DNA of 64,000 bases, from positions 434,001-498,000 of the forward strand of contig JACJYH010000001.1 of assembly GCA_020636195.1 (NCBI GenBank), written 5' to 3'. Position numbers and translations under genes: made by a program. Position 1 is the first letter of the stretch, and each line of letters opens with the position of its first letter. This DNA comes from Lewinellaceae bacterium. Its GTDB lineage: Bacteria; Bacteroidota; Bacteroidia; Chitinophagales; Saprospiraceae. A model generated the notes under the pieces. The model was not told the origin of the DNA and made no database searches. It saw nothing but the letters and a program-made list of their open reading frames with translations. This document shows, piece after piece, positions 10,204 to 19,393 of this stretch.

Positions 10204-11376
10204 TTAATTTAGTCTTTCAATGATTCCTGCTATCCCTTGTCCACCACCAACACAAGCTGTAACCATACCGTAACGCTGATTTCTCCTTCGCAACTCATGT
10301 ATGATTTGGATGGTCAGCTTCGCTCCGGTGCATCCGAGAGGATGGCCTAAGGCAATGGCACCTCCATTGACATTGACAATATCAGGATTTAAACCAGCCT
10401 CTTTGATCACCGCTAATGCTTGTGCGGCAAAAGCTTCATTTAATTCTATGAGTTGGATGTCGTCAAGTGTTAAATTGGCCATTTTTAGGGCTTTAGGAAT
10501 GGAAACAACAGGACCGATTCCCATATAAAGAGGATCAACACCTCCAACGGCGCATGATACAAGTCTAGCTTCAGGAGTAAGATTCAGTTGTTTCATCAAG
10601 GCTTCGCTCATCACAACAACAAATGCTGCGCCATCAGATGTTTGAGAAGCATTTCCGGCAGTCACGGTTCCATTGAGTTTAAATACAGGTTTGAGTTTTG
10701 CAAGGGCTTCTTTTGTTGTATCAGCTCTAACACCTTCGTCAGTATTTACCACATAGGACTTCTCAACTCTCTTATTATTTTCGACTGTCACCTCTTTTAC
10801 GGTTATAGGGACTATTTCTTCTTTAAATTTACCATCGGCAATGGCTGCGGCCGCTAATTGATGTGAACGAGCAGCAAAGGCGTCTGCTTCATCACGCGTA
10901 ATATGATATTTTTCAGCAACTGCTTCTGCTGTATGTCCCATACTGACATGATAGTTGATGTTTTCCATAGTTGCTTCATAACTTGGTGCTAATTTATAGC
11001 CGGTCATCGGAATCAATGACATGGATTCTGCTCCTCCTGCAATATAGCATTGGCCCATTCCTGCATTTATTTTTGCAGAAGCTATGGCTATTGCTTCTAG
11101 TCCCGAAGCGCAGTAACGATTGATGGTCATTCCAGGAACATCGTATCCAAGGGATCTTGAAGCGATCAAACGTCCCACTTGAAGACCTTGCTCTCCCTCG
11201 GGGTTTGCGCATCCTACTATTACATCATCTATCATGGATGGTTCTAAGTTTGGAATGCTAGTTTTCAGGTGATGGATGATGTCCACGGCTAGGTCATCAG
11301 ACCGCAAAAATCTAAAACCACCCTTTTTTGCTTTTCCTATGGCAGAGCGGAATCCTTTAATTATATATGCATCCAT
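10204..11376 (-). CDS. fadA: Acetyl-CoA C-acyltransferase (thiolase, beta-oxidation)
   Basis: The 390-residue length matches the thiolase family. The acylated cysteine lies in NRYCASGLEAIAIAS (near residue 85-100). The C-terminal GGAIALGHPLGCTGAK and CVGGGQGIAGI blocks carry the catalytic His and second Cys. It performs the last beta-oxidation step, cleaving 3-ketoacyl-CoA with CoA to acetyl-CoA and a shortened acyl-CoA. The gene follows the fused 3-hydroxyacyl-CoA dehydrogenase/enoyl-CoA hydratase gene by 30 nt, so the pair makes up the core beta-oxidation operon. The ATG start at 11374-11376 precedes MDAYIIKGFRSAIGK, the expected family N-terminus. Confidence 0.95.
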   Translation of the reverse strand: MDAYIIKGFRSAIGKAKKGGFRFLRSDDLAVDIIHHLKTSIPNLEPSMIDDVIVGCANPEGEQGLQVGRLIASRSLGYDVPGMTINRYCASGLEAIAIASAKINAGMGQCYIAGGAESMSLIPMTGYKLAPSYEATMENINYHVSMGHTAEAVAEKYHITRDEADAFAARSHQLAAAAIADGKFKEEIVPITVKEVTVENNKRVEKSYVVNTDEGVRADTTKEALAKLKPVFKLNGTVTAGNASQTSDGAAFVVVMSEALMKQLNLTPEARLVSCAVGGVDPLYMGIGPVVSIPKALKMANLTLDDIQLIELNEAFAAQALAVIKEAGLNPDIVNVNGGAIALGHPLGCTGAKLTIQIIHELRRRNQRYGMVTACVGGGQGIAGIIERLN

Positions 11377-11406
11377 ATTATAAGGTTGTTCTTAAATTAT
11401 ATCAAA

Positions 11407-13797
11407 TTAATTGCGAAGTGGTTTATTGTTTTGAAGCATGTACATTATTCTATCTATGGTCTTTTGTTGGCCAAGGAGATGTAAAAAAGCTTCTCTTTCT
11501 AAATCCAATAAATACTGCTCAGAGACCAATTGTTGACCTGTTAAGTCGCCTCCACATAACACATACGCTACTTTGCGGGATATCTCTACATCATATGCAG
11601 ACATATATTTTCCAAGGAAAAATTCATTGATGGCTGTGTATAAAGTGGCCAAACCACCTCTACCTAACACTGTGATTTTCTTTTTCTCGGGTGCAGTGTA
11701 GTTTTCTGAAAGATGGATAACGGTCTGTTTTGCATGGTTCAATACACGGGATAGATTCATTTCCATAACGTCCCTTTCATTTTGTAAAAAACCATAGTCA
11801 AATGCAAGTTCAGCCGAAGTAGATACCGTAGCTGTTGCAATGGTTTTCAATTTTTCAATCAATGTCGGAATCTGCACATCCCCTTCAAAAAATGCATCGG
11901 ATGCCCTTAACGCAAATTCTTTTGTGCCACCTCCACCAGGGATCAAGCCTACACCAACTTCAGGAAGACCTATGTATGACTCGGCATGGCAAATGGCTCC
12001 GTCAGCATGCATCAACATTTCACAACCTCCACCAAAAACATAACCCTGAGTAGCGACAATAACAGGAATCTTAGAGTATCTCATGGTCATGTTAACTTGC
12101 TGAAAACCATCTACCATTTTCTCTAATTTATCAAAATCGCCCATTCCTGCAACCATAGCAACACCCATTAAATTGGCACCAACAGTAAAGTTCTTAGCGT
12201 TATTTCCAATGACAAGCCCTTTCCAATCAGAAGATTCTGCTATCTGAATGGCCTCAATTACACCTTGGCCAATGCCTTCACCAATGGCGTTTGCCTTTGA
12301 TGTGAATTCTAAGCATAAGACACCATCTCCTATATCATGTAAGACACATTCGCTATTTTTATATACCGGAGATTGATTTCTATAATTGTCCAAGTGAAGT
12401 GACTCATCTGAGCCAGGCATCAACTGATAAGTCTTATTGATTCTATCGTAGTAATACTTTTTCCCATTTTCCCTCTTGTAAAAAGTTGAAAATCCGGCCG
12501 CATCCATCTCATCAATCCAAGAAGGAATGGATTCCCCAAGTTCACTTGCTAGATTTCTTACCTTATGAAATCCTATGAGATCCCAATATTCAAAAGGGCC
12601 ATATCCCCAAGCATATCCTGCCTTCATGGCATCATCAATGCTGTATATTTGATCGCTGATTTCAGGAATTCGATTGGCACTGTACGCTATGATGCCTATG
12701 ATTAGATCTCTGATAAACTTTCCACTTGAATCCTCCAATTCTATAATGTCTTGAAGTCTTTTGGACATGATTTCTACTTTCTTCGAAATCCCAACAGCAG
12801 GCAACATAGGTTTTTCCATTGGCCTATACTCTAAAGTGTCTAAATCCAATGCAAGAATGACCCTTTTTCCGTTAGCATCTTTTTCTTCAGTTTTTTTATA
12901 GAATCCTTGTCCGGTTTTATCGCCCAGCCATTTGTTGTCTAATAGAAATTGAGTGAATTTTGGAGTAGTTCTATCTTTTATTTTTTGAACGTATTCATCG
13001 TGTGGTGCATTTTTAATCACACCTTCTGTCACCTTGACACTTACATCTAGTCCGACCAAATCTAATAGCCTAAAGCTACCGGTATTGGGCCAACCAATTG
13101 TATCTCCCGTCAATTTATCAACAGCTTCAATGGATAAGTGGTAGTGTTGGGTCAATTCGGAGACTTTATTACCACTGTAAAAGCCAATTCTATTGGCTAT
13201 AAATGCAGGAGTGTCTTTGCATAAGACGCTCTTTTTCCCTAAAAATACTTCTCCGTAGTGCATCCAATGCGCAATGACGTCTTCAGAAGTTCCAGCATGT
13301 GGTATAATTTCAAAAAGCGCCATATATCTGGCAGGATTAAAGAAATGGGTTCCGCAAAAATTCTTTTTGAAGTCATCGCTTCTACCTTTTGCTAAACTGT
13401 GGATAGGAATTCCGGAAGTATTCGAAGTAACTAAGGATCCTTCACTTCTGTATGTATCTACAGATTCGAAAATCTTCTTTTTGATCTCCAATTTTTCTAC
13501 AACAACTTCAATAATCCAGTCGCATGTTGATATTTTAGAAATGTCATCGGTAAGATTTCCAACCTTTATTCTGGATGCAAAGCCCGATTTATACAATGGA
13601 TCTGGTTTTGATTTTATGGCGTTGGTCAGTGCTGTTGATGCAACAGAATTTCTCAAATGTGATGGTGTGTTTTCATCTAAATTTGGAAGTATGTCCAATA
13701 GTAAAACATCCAATCCAATATTTGCTAAGTGGCACGCTATACCAGATCCCATTACACCGGATCCCAAGACAGCGACATTTTTTATTCTCTTATACAT
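11407..13797 (-). CDS. fadB: 3-hydroxyacyl-CoA dehydrogenase / enoyl-CoA hydratase fusion
   Basis: The 796-residue bifunctional beta-oxidation enzyme has its dehydrogenase half first. The NAD-binding motif GSGVMGSGIACHLANIGLD lies at residues 12-30, followed by the C-terminal dehydrogenase domains. The enoyl-CoA hydratase/crotonase domain is at about 500-700, with oxyanion-hole segments VIGNNAKNFTVGANL and GYVFGGGCEMLMHAD. This order (dehydrogenase then hydratase) matches the FadN-type proteins of Bacillus and Bacteroidota and is opposite to E. coli FadB, so fadN would also be a fair symbol. It hydrates enoyl-CoA and oxidises the 3-hydroxyacyl-CoA product. The thiolase partner gene follows 30 nt downstream. 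Confidence 0.94.
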   Translation of the reverse strand: MYKRIKNVAVLGSGVMGSGIACHLANIGLDVLLLDILPNLDENTPSHLRNSVASTALTNAIKSKPDPLYKSGFASRIKVGNLTDDISKISTCDWIIEVVVEKLEIKKKIFESVDTYRSEGSLVTSNTSGIPIHSLAKGRSDDFKKNFCGTHFFNPARYMALFEIIPHAGTSEDVIAHWMHYGEVFLGKKSVLCKDTPAFIANRIGFYSGNKVSELTQHYHLSIEAVDKLTGDTIGWPNTGSFRLLDLVGLDVSVKVTEGVIKNAPHDEYVQKIKDRTTPKFTQFLLDNKWLGDKTGQGFYKKTEEKDANGKRVILALDLDTLEYRPMEKPMLPAVGISKKVEIMSKRLQDIIELEDSSGKFIRDLIIGIIAYSANRIPEISDQIYSIDDAMKAGYAWGYGPFEYWDLIGFHKVRNLASELGESIPSWIDEMDAAGFSTFYKRENGKKYYYDRINKTYQLMPGSDESLHLDNYRNQSPVYKNSECVLHDIGDGVLCLEFTSKANAIGEGIGQGVIEAIQIAESSDWKGLVIGNNAKNFTVGANLMGVAMVAGMGDFDKLEKMVDGFQQVNMTMRYSKIPVIVATQGYVFGGGCEMLMHADGAICHAESYIGLPEVGVGLIPGGGGTKEFALRASDAFFEGDVQIPTLIEKLKTIATATVSTSAELAFDYGFLQNERDVMEMNLSRVLNHAKQTVIHLSENYTAPEKKKITVLGRGGLATLYTAINEFFLGKYMSAYDVEISRKVAYVLCGGDLTGQQLVSEQYLLDLEREAFLHLLGQQKTIDRIMYMLQNNKPLRN

Positions 13798-13893
13798 ACT
13801 AATTTCTGGTAAAATTTTAATTGGTATGAGGTAAAATTCAATTCATAAAGGTAAAGCATACTTGTGATATTTCAAAAAGATTTCTCAATGATG

Positions 13894-14565
13894 TTATAAT
13901 ATCTTCGATGCATCACTCAACAACATATAATTATTTTTAATGTGTAAAATTGTAGAATCAGGGAATATAGATTTAAAAATACTATCATAATACGCTTGTG
14001 CATGAGATTTATCTGAGTCCAAAACACCAAGATGATTAGATATCAAGATTCCATTTTCACTAAGACAGTCTGCTGCTCCCTGTAAAAACTCCATACTTAA
14101 TGCTTCAGGAGGTATTTTATCATCTACAAAGATGTCAATACAAATCAAATCAAATTTTTCTTCAGTGTAATGTACGAATTGTGTTGCATCTGCTTGTATT
14201 ACATCCAGATATGATGAAATCTGTGGTATGATATATTTTGACGCCAAATATATCACAGTTTCATCCCATTCGATACCGGTGAAATAAAACTTTTGCTTTT
14301 TATACGATTCTAGGATTATTGGAATACTACAAAGACCCAAACCTAATACGAGTACTTCATGAACTTGAGAAAGGTTTATTCTTTTAAAACTATCACTGAA
14401 ATTGGTATAGTATTTTCCGTAACTGTACACAGCATTTTCTGTACATAGCTGATATTGTCCATTCTTAAGGATCAACTCCAAAGTCTGGTTCAAATCGGAA
14501 TGTACCGTTTCTATTGGCACATCCTGAATAAAACTCTTTAGAAACTTCAAAATCGGAATTCTCAT
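13894..14565 (-). CDS. Spermidine-synthase-like methyltransferase-fold protein
   Basis: The 223-residue protein has a class I Rossmann core. VLVLGLGLCSIPIIL (near residue 90) is a nucleotide-binding loop, YFTGIEWDETVIYLA places the acidic residue that normally binds the ribose, and LICIDIFVDDKIP corresponds to the spermidine-synthase D-x-F/D region. It lacks the long N-terminal strand domain of full spermidine synthases (about 280-300 residues), so polyamine synthesis is uncertain. Its ATG overlaps the stop of the upstream aminotransferase gene by 4 nt (ATGA). Coupling suggests a common pathway for the two products, but no decarboxylase or polyamine gene is adjacent. It could equally be a SAM-dependent methyltransferase. 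Confidence 0.75.
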   Translation of the reverse strand: MRIPILKFLKSFIQDVPIETVHSDLNQTLELILKNGQYQLCTENAVYSYGKYYTNFSDSFKRINLSQVHEVLVLGLGLCSIPIILESYKKQKFYFTGIEWDETVIYLASKYIIPQISSYLDVIQADATQFVHYTEEKFDLICIDIFVDDKIPPEALSMEFLQGAADCLSENGILISNHLGVLDSDKSHAQAYYDSIFKSIFPDSTILHIKNNYMLLSDASKIL

Positions 14566-15770
14566 GGGTTTGAAGTCTGATTGACTAGATCGAGGGCAGA
14601 TATAATTCTATTGATACCAAGTTGTAAATCTTGTTCGCTTATCGTTAATGGAGGAGAAATTCGGAAAGATGCGCCATTAAATAAAAAGTAATCTACTAAA
14701 ACTCCTTGTTGTATGATTTTGGAAACGACTAACGAAAGCAGACTTGGATTTTTTAATTGGACTGCTAAAAACATGCCTTTATATCGAATCTCTTCCACCA
14801 TAGGATGGTTGATCAAAGATTGATAGATTGTAAGGCTTTTTGGATGGCTTGATTGAATAATATCATTTTTAAGTAAAAACTTCAATGATGCAACGGCTGC
14901 CGCTATGGAAACCGGATGACCTCCAAATGTCGTGATATGTCCTAAAGCAGGGTTTCTTGTAAAATGTGATAATAGTTGTTGACTCGACATCAAAGCGCCA
15001 CAAGGCATACCTCCTCCCATGGCTTTTGCCATCAAAAGTATATCAGGCGTTACCCGTAAATCTTGAAATGCAAATAAATCTCCCGTGCGTCCAAATCCTG
15101 TTTGAATCTCGTCCAAAATCAACAAAGCACCCTTTTCAGCGCATGTATTTTTCAGCGCCTGTAAGTATCCGGATTTTGGAAGAATGATACCTGCTTCCCC
15201 TTGAATTGGTTCTATGATGACTGCAGCAGTTTCTTCATTTATCTTATGGAGATCATCAAAATCATTGAAATGAATGTGATGAACACCCGGAACTCCAGGC
15301 ATATAATGTTGAGTAAAAGCGAGATCACTACGAAGACTTTCGCACCCTATTGTACTGCCGTGATAGGCATTATGAGCGCTGATAATATTAAACCTTTGAG
15401 TCGCTTTTCTAGCTAATTTTATGGCAGCTTCTACAGCTTCACTACCGCTGTTGACAAAATAAATGGTAGTAAGCTTATCTGTGTTTAATACGTCAGATAA
15501 CATCTTAGCAAACTCCACCTGAGGCGTTTGGATATGCTCTCCATACACCATGGTATGCAAGTACTTCTCACATTGGTCATGGATAGCATTAATCACATCA
15601 GGGTGTCTGTGTCCAATGGCACTTACAGAAATTCCGGAGTCGAAATCTACATAATCTTTACCATTCACATCGTATATAATGGATCCTTCGGCATGAGATA
15701 CTTCTATCGCCAAAGGAAAGTCACTCGTTTGAGCGACATGACTAAAAAACAACTTCCTAATAGAGGTCAC
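14562..15770 (-). CDS. Class III PLP-dependent aminotransferase (acetylornithine/4-aminobutyrate type)
   Basis: The 402-residue protein is a fold-type I, class III aminotransferase. NSGSEAVEAAIKLAR (near 107-121) binds phosphate, IEPIQGEAG and LILDEIQTGFGRTG carry the aspartate that contacts the PLP ring nitrogen, and LMAKAMGGGMPCGA holds the Schiff-base lysine. Length and motifs fit acetylornithine or omega-amino-acid:2-oxoacid aminotransferases; the exact amino donor cannot be read from sequence. The start is GTG at 15768-15770. It overlaps the spermidine-synthase-like gene by ATGA, so the two are translationally coupled. No arginine-biosynthesis genes are nearby, which argues weakly against argD. 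Confidence 0.88.
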   Translation of the reverse strand: MTSIRKLFFSHVAQTSDFPLAIEVSHAEGSIIYDVNGKDYVDFDSGISVSAIGHRHPDVINAIHDQCEKYLHTMVYGEHIQTPQVEFAKMLSDVLNTDKLTTIYFVNSGSEAVEAAIKLARKATQRFNIISAHNAYHGSTIGCESLRSDLAFTQHYMPGVPGVHHIHFNDFDDLHKINEETAAVIIEPIQGEAGIILPKSGYLQALKNTCAEKGALLILDEIQTGFGRTGDLFAFQDLRVTPDILLMAKAMGGGMPCGALMSSQQLLSHFTRNPALGHITTFGGHPVSIAAAVASLKFLLKNDIIQSSHPKSLTIYQSLINHPMVEEIRYKGMFLAVQLKNPSLLSLVVSKIIQQGVLVDYFLFNGASFRISPPLTISEQDLQLGINRIISALDLVNQTSNP

Positions 15771-15889
15771 CGATCAGTGGTTTAGAAAACAAAGATAACA
15801 TTTGAAATGAAAAAATGTGTTTTATTGCATTGTCGGGAATGAATTGTAGATAATTTCAAACTGTCAAAACAATGATAACATAAAAGATA

Positions 15890-17563
15890 TCATTTTTTAC
15901 TTTCCACAATTTCTTTTGCGCGGTTCAGGGACTGCGTCATGTCGTTAAGCAAATTCTCCGGATTTATCAGATTGTAAATTCCTGCTTTTTCTAAGTCTGC
16001 TTTAACTTGCTCATTTATACCGGAAAGTATCGTTGTTGTATTGTCGCTGTTAAATTTCCTAATAACTTCTTTCAATCTGTATATTCCTGTGGCGTCAATT
16101 AATGGAACATTTCGCATTCGTAGAATTAGCACTTTTGGCTTTTTTTGTAGTTGAGTTATAGTATCTTGAAATGCTTGTGCTGCTCCAAAAAATAATGCAC
16201 CATTGATTTCATATATGGATACATCTCTAGGTAATATTGGTAGTTCTTCATCAAAAAGTTTTTCATTTTCGTTTATACCATCTTGAATATCATTGGAAAG
16301 TTGAATTGTAGTCAGCTCGCTCATCCTTTTCATAAATACAAAGCTAGAAAGAACGATGCCGATTTCAATTGCAATGATAAGGTCAAAAATAACGGTTAGA
16401 AAAAAAGTAACCAGTAAGATCAATACGTCATATGTATTTCCTTTTAATAAAGATATAAATTGCCTCCATTCGCTCATATGATAAGCAACAACTACCAAAA
16501 TTCCGGCCAAGCAAGGCATAGGAATTAATTTTGCAAAAGGCGCGAAGAGCAACATTATGAATAGCAGTACCAAAGCATGTGTAATTCCCGCAATAGGCGT
16601 TCTGCCTCCATTCTTCACATTTGTTGCTGTCCTTGCAATGGCTCCTGTAGCAGGTATTCCTCCGAAAATGGCAGAAAAACAATTGGCTATACCCTGAGCC
16701 ACGAGTTCTGCGTTAGAACGATGATGACTTCCGATCATTCCATCTGCAACAACTGCGGAAAGCAGCGATTCTATGCCACCTAATAATGCAATTGCAAACG
16801 CAGGCTGGATAAGTTTTTTTAAAGTATCAAAACTTATAATAGGAAAGGATGGAAATGGAATTTGTCTTGGAATCTCACCAAATGACGTTTCTATAGTGTT
16901 GATTGGTAGGTTGAAAAAGTAAACTACAAATGTGCAGAGTAGTATGGCTACAATAGAACCGGGAATTTTTGTCGTTATACGATGGAAATAAAAAGAGATG
17001 AGCATAGCACTCAAAGCTAAAGCCATAGACATCCAGTTTATATTATGAATTTGGGAAGCATATTCCGTCCATTTATCTATGAAGTCCGAAGGAACAGTAT
17101 CAATAGGCAGCCCAAGGAAATCTTTTACCTGCGAAGAGAAAATTATTAATGCTATTCCACTAGTGAAACCTACGATGAGGGGATATGGAATATACTTTAA
17201 GAGATTACCTAAACGAACCAATCCAAATCCAATAAGAATAAAACCAGCCATGAATGTGGCTATCGTTAAACCGCTGATACCGTGTTCTTGTACGATTGCA
17301 TAGACAATAACGATAAATGCTCCGGTTGGCCCTCCTATTTGAACCCTGCTTCCTCCGAAAGCTGAAATAATAAAACCTGCAATGATTGCAGTAATCAATC
17401 CTTTGTCGGGAGAAACTCCAGATGCAATCGCAAATGCTATGGCTAGAGGCAGGGCCACGATTCCAACTATCAATCCAGCAATTATATCTTTTTGTATTTG
17501 CTTCTTTCCTATTCCCTTCTTAAGTAAGGTAAACAGTTTTGGGGTAAATAGATTGTCCTTCAT
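15890..17563 (-). CDS. SulP family inorganic anion transporter with STAS domain
   Basis: The 557-residue protein has the SulP/SLC26 plan: about 12-14 membrane segments (residues about 25-420) followed by a cytoplasmic STAS domain (about 440-550). Family motifs include GLIVGIVALPLAIAFAIASG near the N-terminus and GGSRVQIGGPTGAF. The STAS segment contains VPLIDATGIYRLKE, which resembles anti-sigma-factor antagonists. SulP proteins carry sulfate, bicarbonate or other anions across the inner membrane, usually with H+ or Na+. No carbonic anhydrase or sulfate-assimilation gene is adjacent, so the substrate is unassigned. The gene stands alone, ATG at 17561-17563, with a TACTTTTG -7 element about 70 nt upstream. 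Confidence 0.93.
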   Translation of the reverse strand: MKDNLFTPKLFTLLKKGIGKKQIQKDIIAGLIVGIVALPLAIAFAIASGVSPDKGLITAIIAGFIISAFGGSRVQIGGPTGAFIVIVYAIVQEHGISGLTIATFMAGFILIGFGLVRLGNLLKYIPYPLIVGFTSGIALIIFSSQVKDFLGLPIDTVPSDFIDKWTEYASQIHNINWMSMALALSAMLISFYFHRITTKIPGSIVAILLCTFVVYFFNLPINTIETSFGEIPRQIPFPSFPIISFDTLKKLIQPAFAIALLGGIESLLSAVVADGMIGSHHRSNAELVAQGIANCFSAIFGGIPATGAIARTATNVKNGGRTPIAGITHALVLLFIMLLFAPFAKLIPMPCLAGILVVVAYHMSEWRQFISLLKGNTYDVLILLVTFFLTVIFDLIIAIEIGIVLSSFVFMKRMSELTTIQLSNDIQDGINENEKLFDEELPILPRDVSIYEINGALFFGAAQAFQDTITQLQKKPKVLILRMRNVPLIDATGIYRLKEVIRKFNSDNTTTILSGINEQVKADLEKAGIYNLINPENLLNDMTQSLNRAKEIVESKK

Positions 17564-18097
17564 TTATATCAAATCCCTCATTATTTTTTATTACAACCTT
17601 CCCAATTTATGGTAAACCTTCTGTTTAATGATTCAAAAGTAATTAATGACTACATATATTACTGTATTAAGACCTATTTTTATTTTTTTGTAATAAAAGG
17701 GTTTGAAGTTTAATTCATGAAAAAATATGTGAAGGTTGTGATATTTCCCACATGTAAGTTCATTTTATGACCGCATGGGTTGAAGACCTACCAAAGCAAA
17801 CTGCGTTTCTTATACTTTAGAGTTTGAATCTTATATTATAAATATGTATGGTTTCATACGGGTTTTTTCGTTCGGCATAGTCCTTAACTTCATAGTCAGT
17901 TTTACTGTCAAATATTTAAGTTTCAAAGACCATATTTTAAAAAAGTACTTTTCAAAAAATAGATTTTAACTGATTTAAAATGGAGAACTGATCTGATTCC
18001 AAAATTGCATTACTCCATTGAATTACCAACAATATTTTCTGTTCACTATGAGGGTTTAAGGTAATTTGATTATTTTTACGCTTCATTCGATCAGTCC
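17564..18097. other. Divergent intergenic region between SulP gene and upp
   Basis: These 534 AT-rich bases separate divergently transcribed genes. Apart from the candidate -7 element for the SulP gene, no RNA gene, riboswitch-like fold or coding ORF is evident. A reverse ORF at 17952-18161 runs into upp and has no recognisable similarity, so I do not call it. Regulatory DNA for both genes must lie here. Confidence 0.5.
17634..17641 (-). promoter_or_regulatory. Candidate -7 promoter element for the SulP gene
   Basis: Read on the minus strand this is TACTTTTG, a match to the Bacteroidota TAnnTTTG consensus, about 70 nt upstream of the SulP ATG. No clear TTTG -33 box sits at the expected distance, so the assignment rests on the -7 match and its position only. 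Confidence 0.45.
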
Positions 18098-18760
18098 ATG
18101 CACACCAATTATATCCACAATCTATCTGAAACCCCTTCAGTAGCCAATTATTTTCTATCACAGCTCAGAAATGTGCACACTCAAGGAAATCGATTTCTTT
18201 TTAGAAAAAATGTGGAGAGATTGGGTAATATCATGGCGTATGAGATCAGTAAATTTCTGGAATTCAAACAGGTGGATGTCGAGACGCCGCTTGGGATTGC
18301 CAATATGAGTGTTCCTGCTTCTGATTTGGTTTTATGCACAATATTGAGAGCTGGTCTGCCACTGCATTATGGTCTGTTAGAGTATTTTGATCAAGCGGAC
18401 AATGCATTTATTGCCGCCTATAGAAAAAATCACAAGGATGGTACTTTTGAAATCAATTTGGAGTATATTACTTGTCCTGATTTGAACAATAGGGTTTTGG
18501 TCTTAGTGGATCCGATGTTGGCTACAGGCGCATCTATTATAAAGACTTTAGATTATTTATCAGAATATGGTAAGTTTTCACAATTGCATATTGTCTCTGT
18601 GCTCGCTTCGAGCTATGGGATAAAACAACTTCAAAGGCTATATCCAAAAGCACACATTTGGATGGCAGCAGAAGATGAAGAATTGACGGCAAAATCATAC
18701 ATTGTACCAGGATTAGGAGATGCAGGCGATCTCTCCTTTGGACGAAAAAGACAAGAGTGA
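18098..18760 (+). CDS. upp: Uracil phosphoribosyltransferase
   Basis: The 220-residue protein is a type I phosphoribosyltransferase. The PRPP-binding loop is VLVLVDPMLATGASI (near 130-144). The uracil-binding C-terminus PGLGDAGDLSFGRK matches the UPRT family G-x-GDAGDR-x-FG region with Leu in place of the usual Arg. It converts uracil and PRPP to UMP in pyrimidine salvage. The N-terminus (MHTNYIHNLSETPSVAN) is typical of Bacteroidota UPRTs. The stop codon overlaps the ATG of the rhomboid gene in a TGATG arrangement, so the two are co-translated although their functions are not obviously linked. Confidence 0.95.
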   Translation: MHTNYIHNLSETPSVANYFLSQLRNVHTQGNRFLFRKNVERLGNIMAYEISKFLEFKQVDVETPLGIANMSVPASDLVLCTILRAGLPLHYGLLEYFDQADNAFIAAYRKNHKDGTFEINLEYITCPDLNNRVLVLVDPMLATGASIIKTLDYLSEYGKFSQLHIVSVLASSYGIKQLQRLYPKAHIWMAAEDEELTAKSYIVPGLGDAGDLSFGRKRQE

Positions 18761-19305
18761 TGACGCTAAAATTTAATGCACCTGTTGTTTTGTCATTTTC
18801 CCTCATTTGTGTGGCGGTTTATGTGTTAGATACTTTTTCAGGACATAATGTACTACCGTATTTTACAGTGCAGCCTCAAATTCAGTGGAGCAATCCTTTT
18901 AGCGTTTTTACACTTTTTACCCATGTTTTAGGACATGTTAGCTTGGATCATCTCATGGGCAACCTGACATTTATCTTACTTTTAGGCCCTATTTTGGAAG
19001 AAAAATTTGGATCTAAAACGGTTCTGTATATGATACTTTTTACAGCTTTTATAACCGGAATAATCAATGTTCTATTTTTCAATACTGGGTTGACAGGTGC
19101 AAGTGGCATAGTATTTATGATGATTTTATTGGTTTCATTTACCAATGTAAAGGCAGGAGAAATTCCCATTACATTTATTTTAATTGCAATATTATTTATT
19201 GGAAAGGAGTTTTTAAATAGTTTAAATCATAATCAAATTTCAGAATCTGCCCATATCATTGGTGGAATTTGTGGCAGTATTTTTGGATTTAGATTAATGA
19301 AGTAG
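18760..19305 (+). CDS. Rhomboid family intramembrane serine protease
   Basis: The 181-residue protein has about six membrane segments and the rhomboid catalytic set. The HxxxN motif is H64-LMG-N68, the nucleophile S115 lies in TGASG, and the catalytic H165 is in SAHIIGG. Rhomboids cleave transmembrane substrates within the bilayer. I place the start at ATG 18760, which forms a TGATG overlap with the upp stop, rather than at the GTG one codon earlier. Substrates are unknown, and nothing nearby carries an obvious rhomboid-cleavable C-terminal sorting helix. Confidence 0.9.
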   Translation: MTLKFNAPVVLSFSLICVAVYVLDTFSGHNVLPYFTVQPQIQWSNPFSVFTLFTHVLGHVSLDHLMGNLTFILLLGPILEEKFGSKTVLYMILFTAFITGIINVLFFNTGLTGASGIVFMMILLVSFTNVKAGEIPITFILIAILFIGKEFLNSLNHNQISESAHIIGGICGSIFGFRLMK

Positions 19306-19393
19306 TAATTTTTAATAAAAATTTAATAAAATTTGACGGTTTCAATCGTTCTTTATTGGTTATTTTAATTCTCATTAGACATAATATAATGAC

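Noticed and set aside
13274..13834. 186-residue forward ORF opposite the fused dehydrogenase/hydratase gene
   Set aside because: It is antisense to the conserved NAD-binding domain of that enzyme and has no independent similarity.
17564..18097. Possible riboswitch or small RNA in the upp-SulP intergenic region
   Set aside because: No conserved stem, terminator or known riboswitch signature was recognised; AT-rich sequence alone is not evidence.
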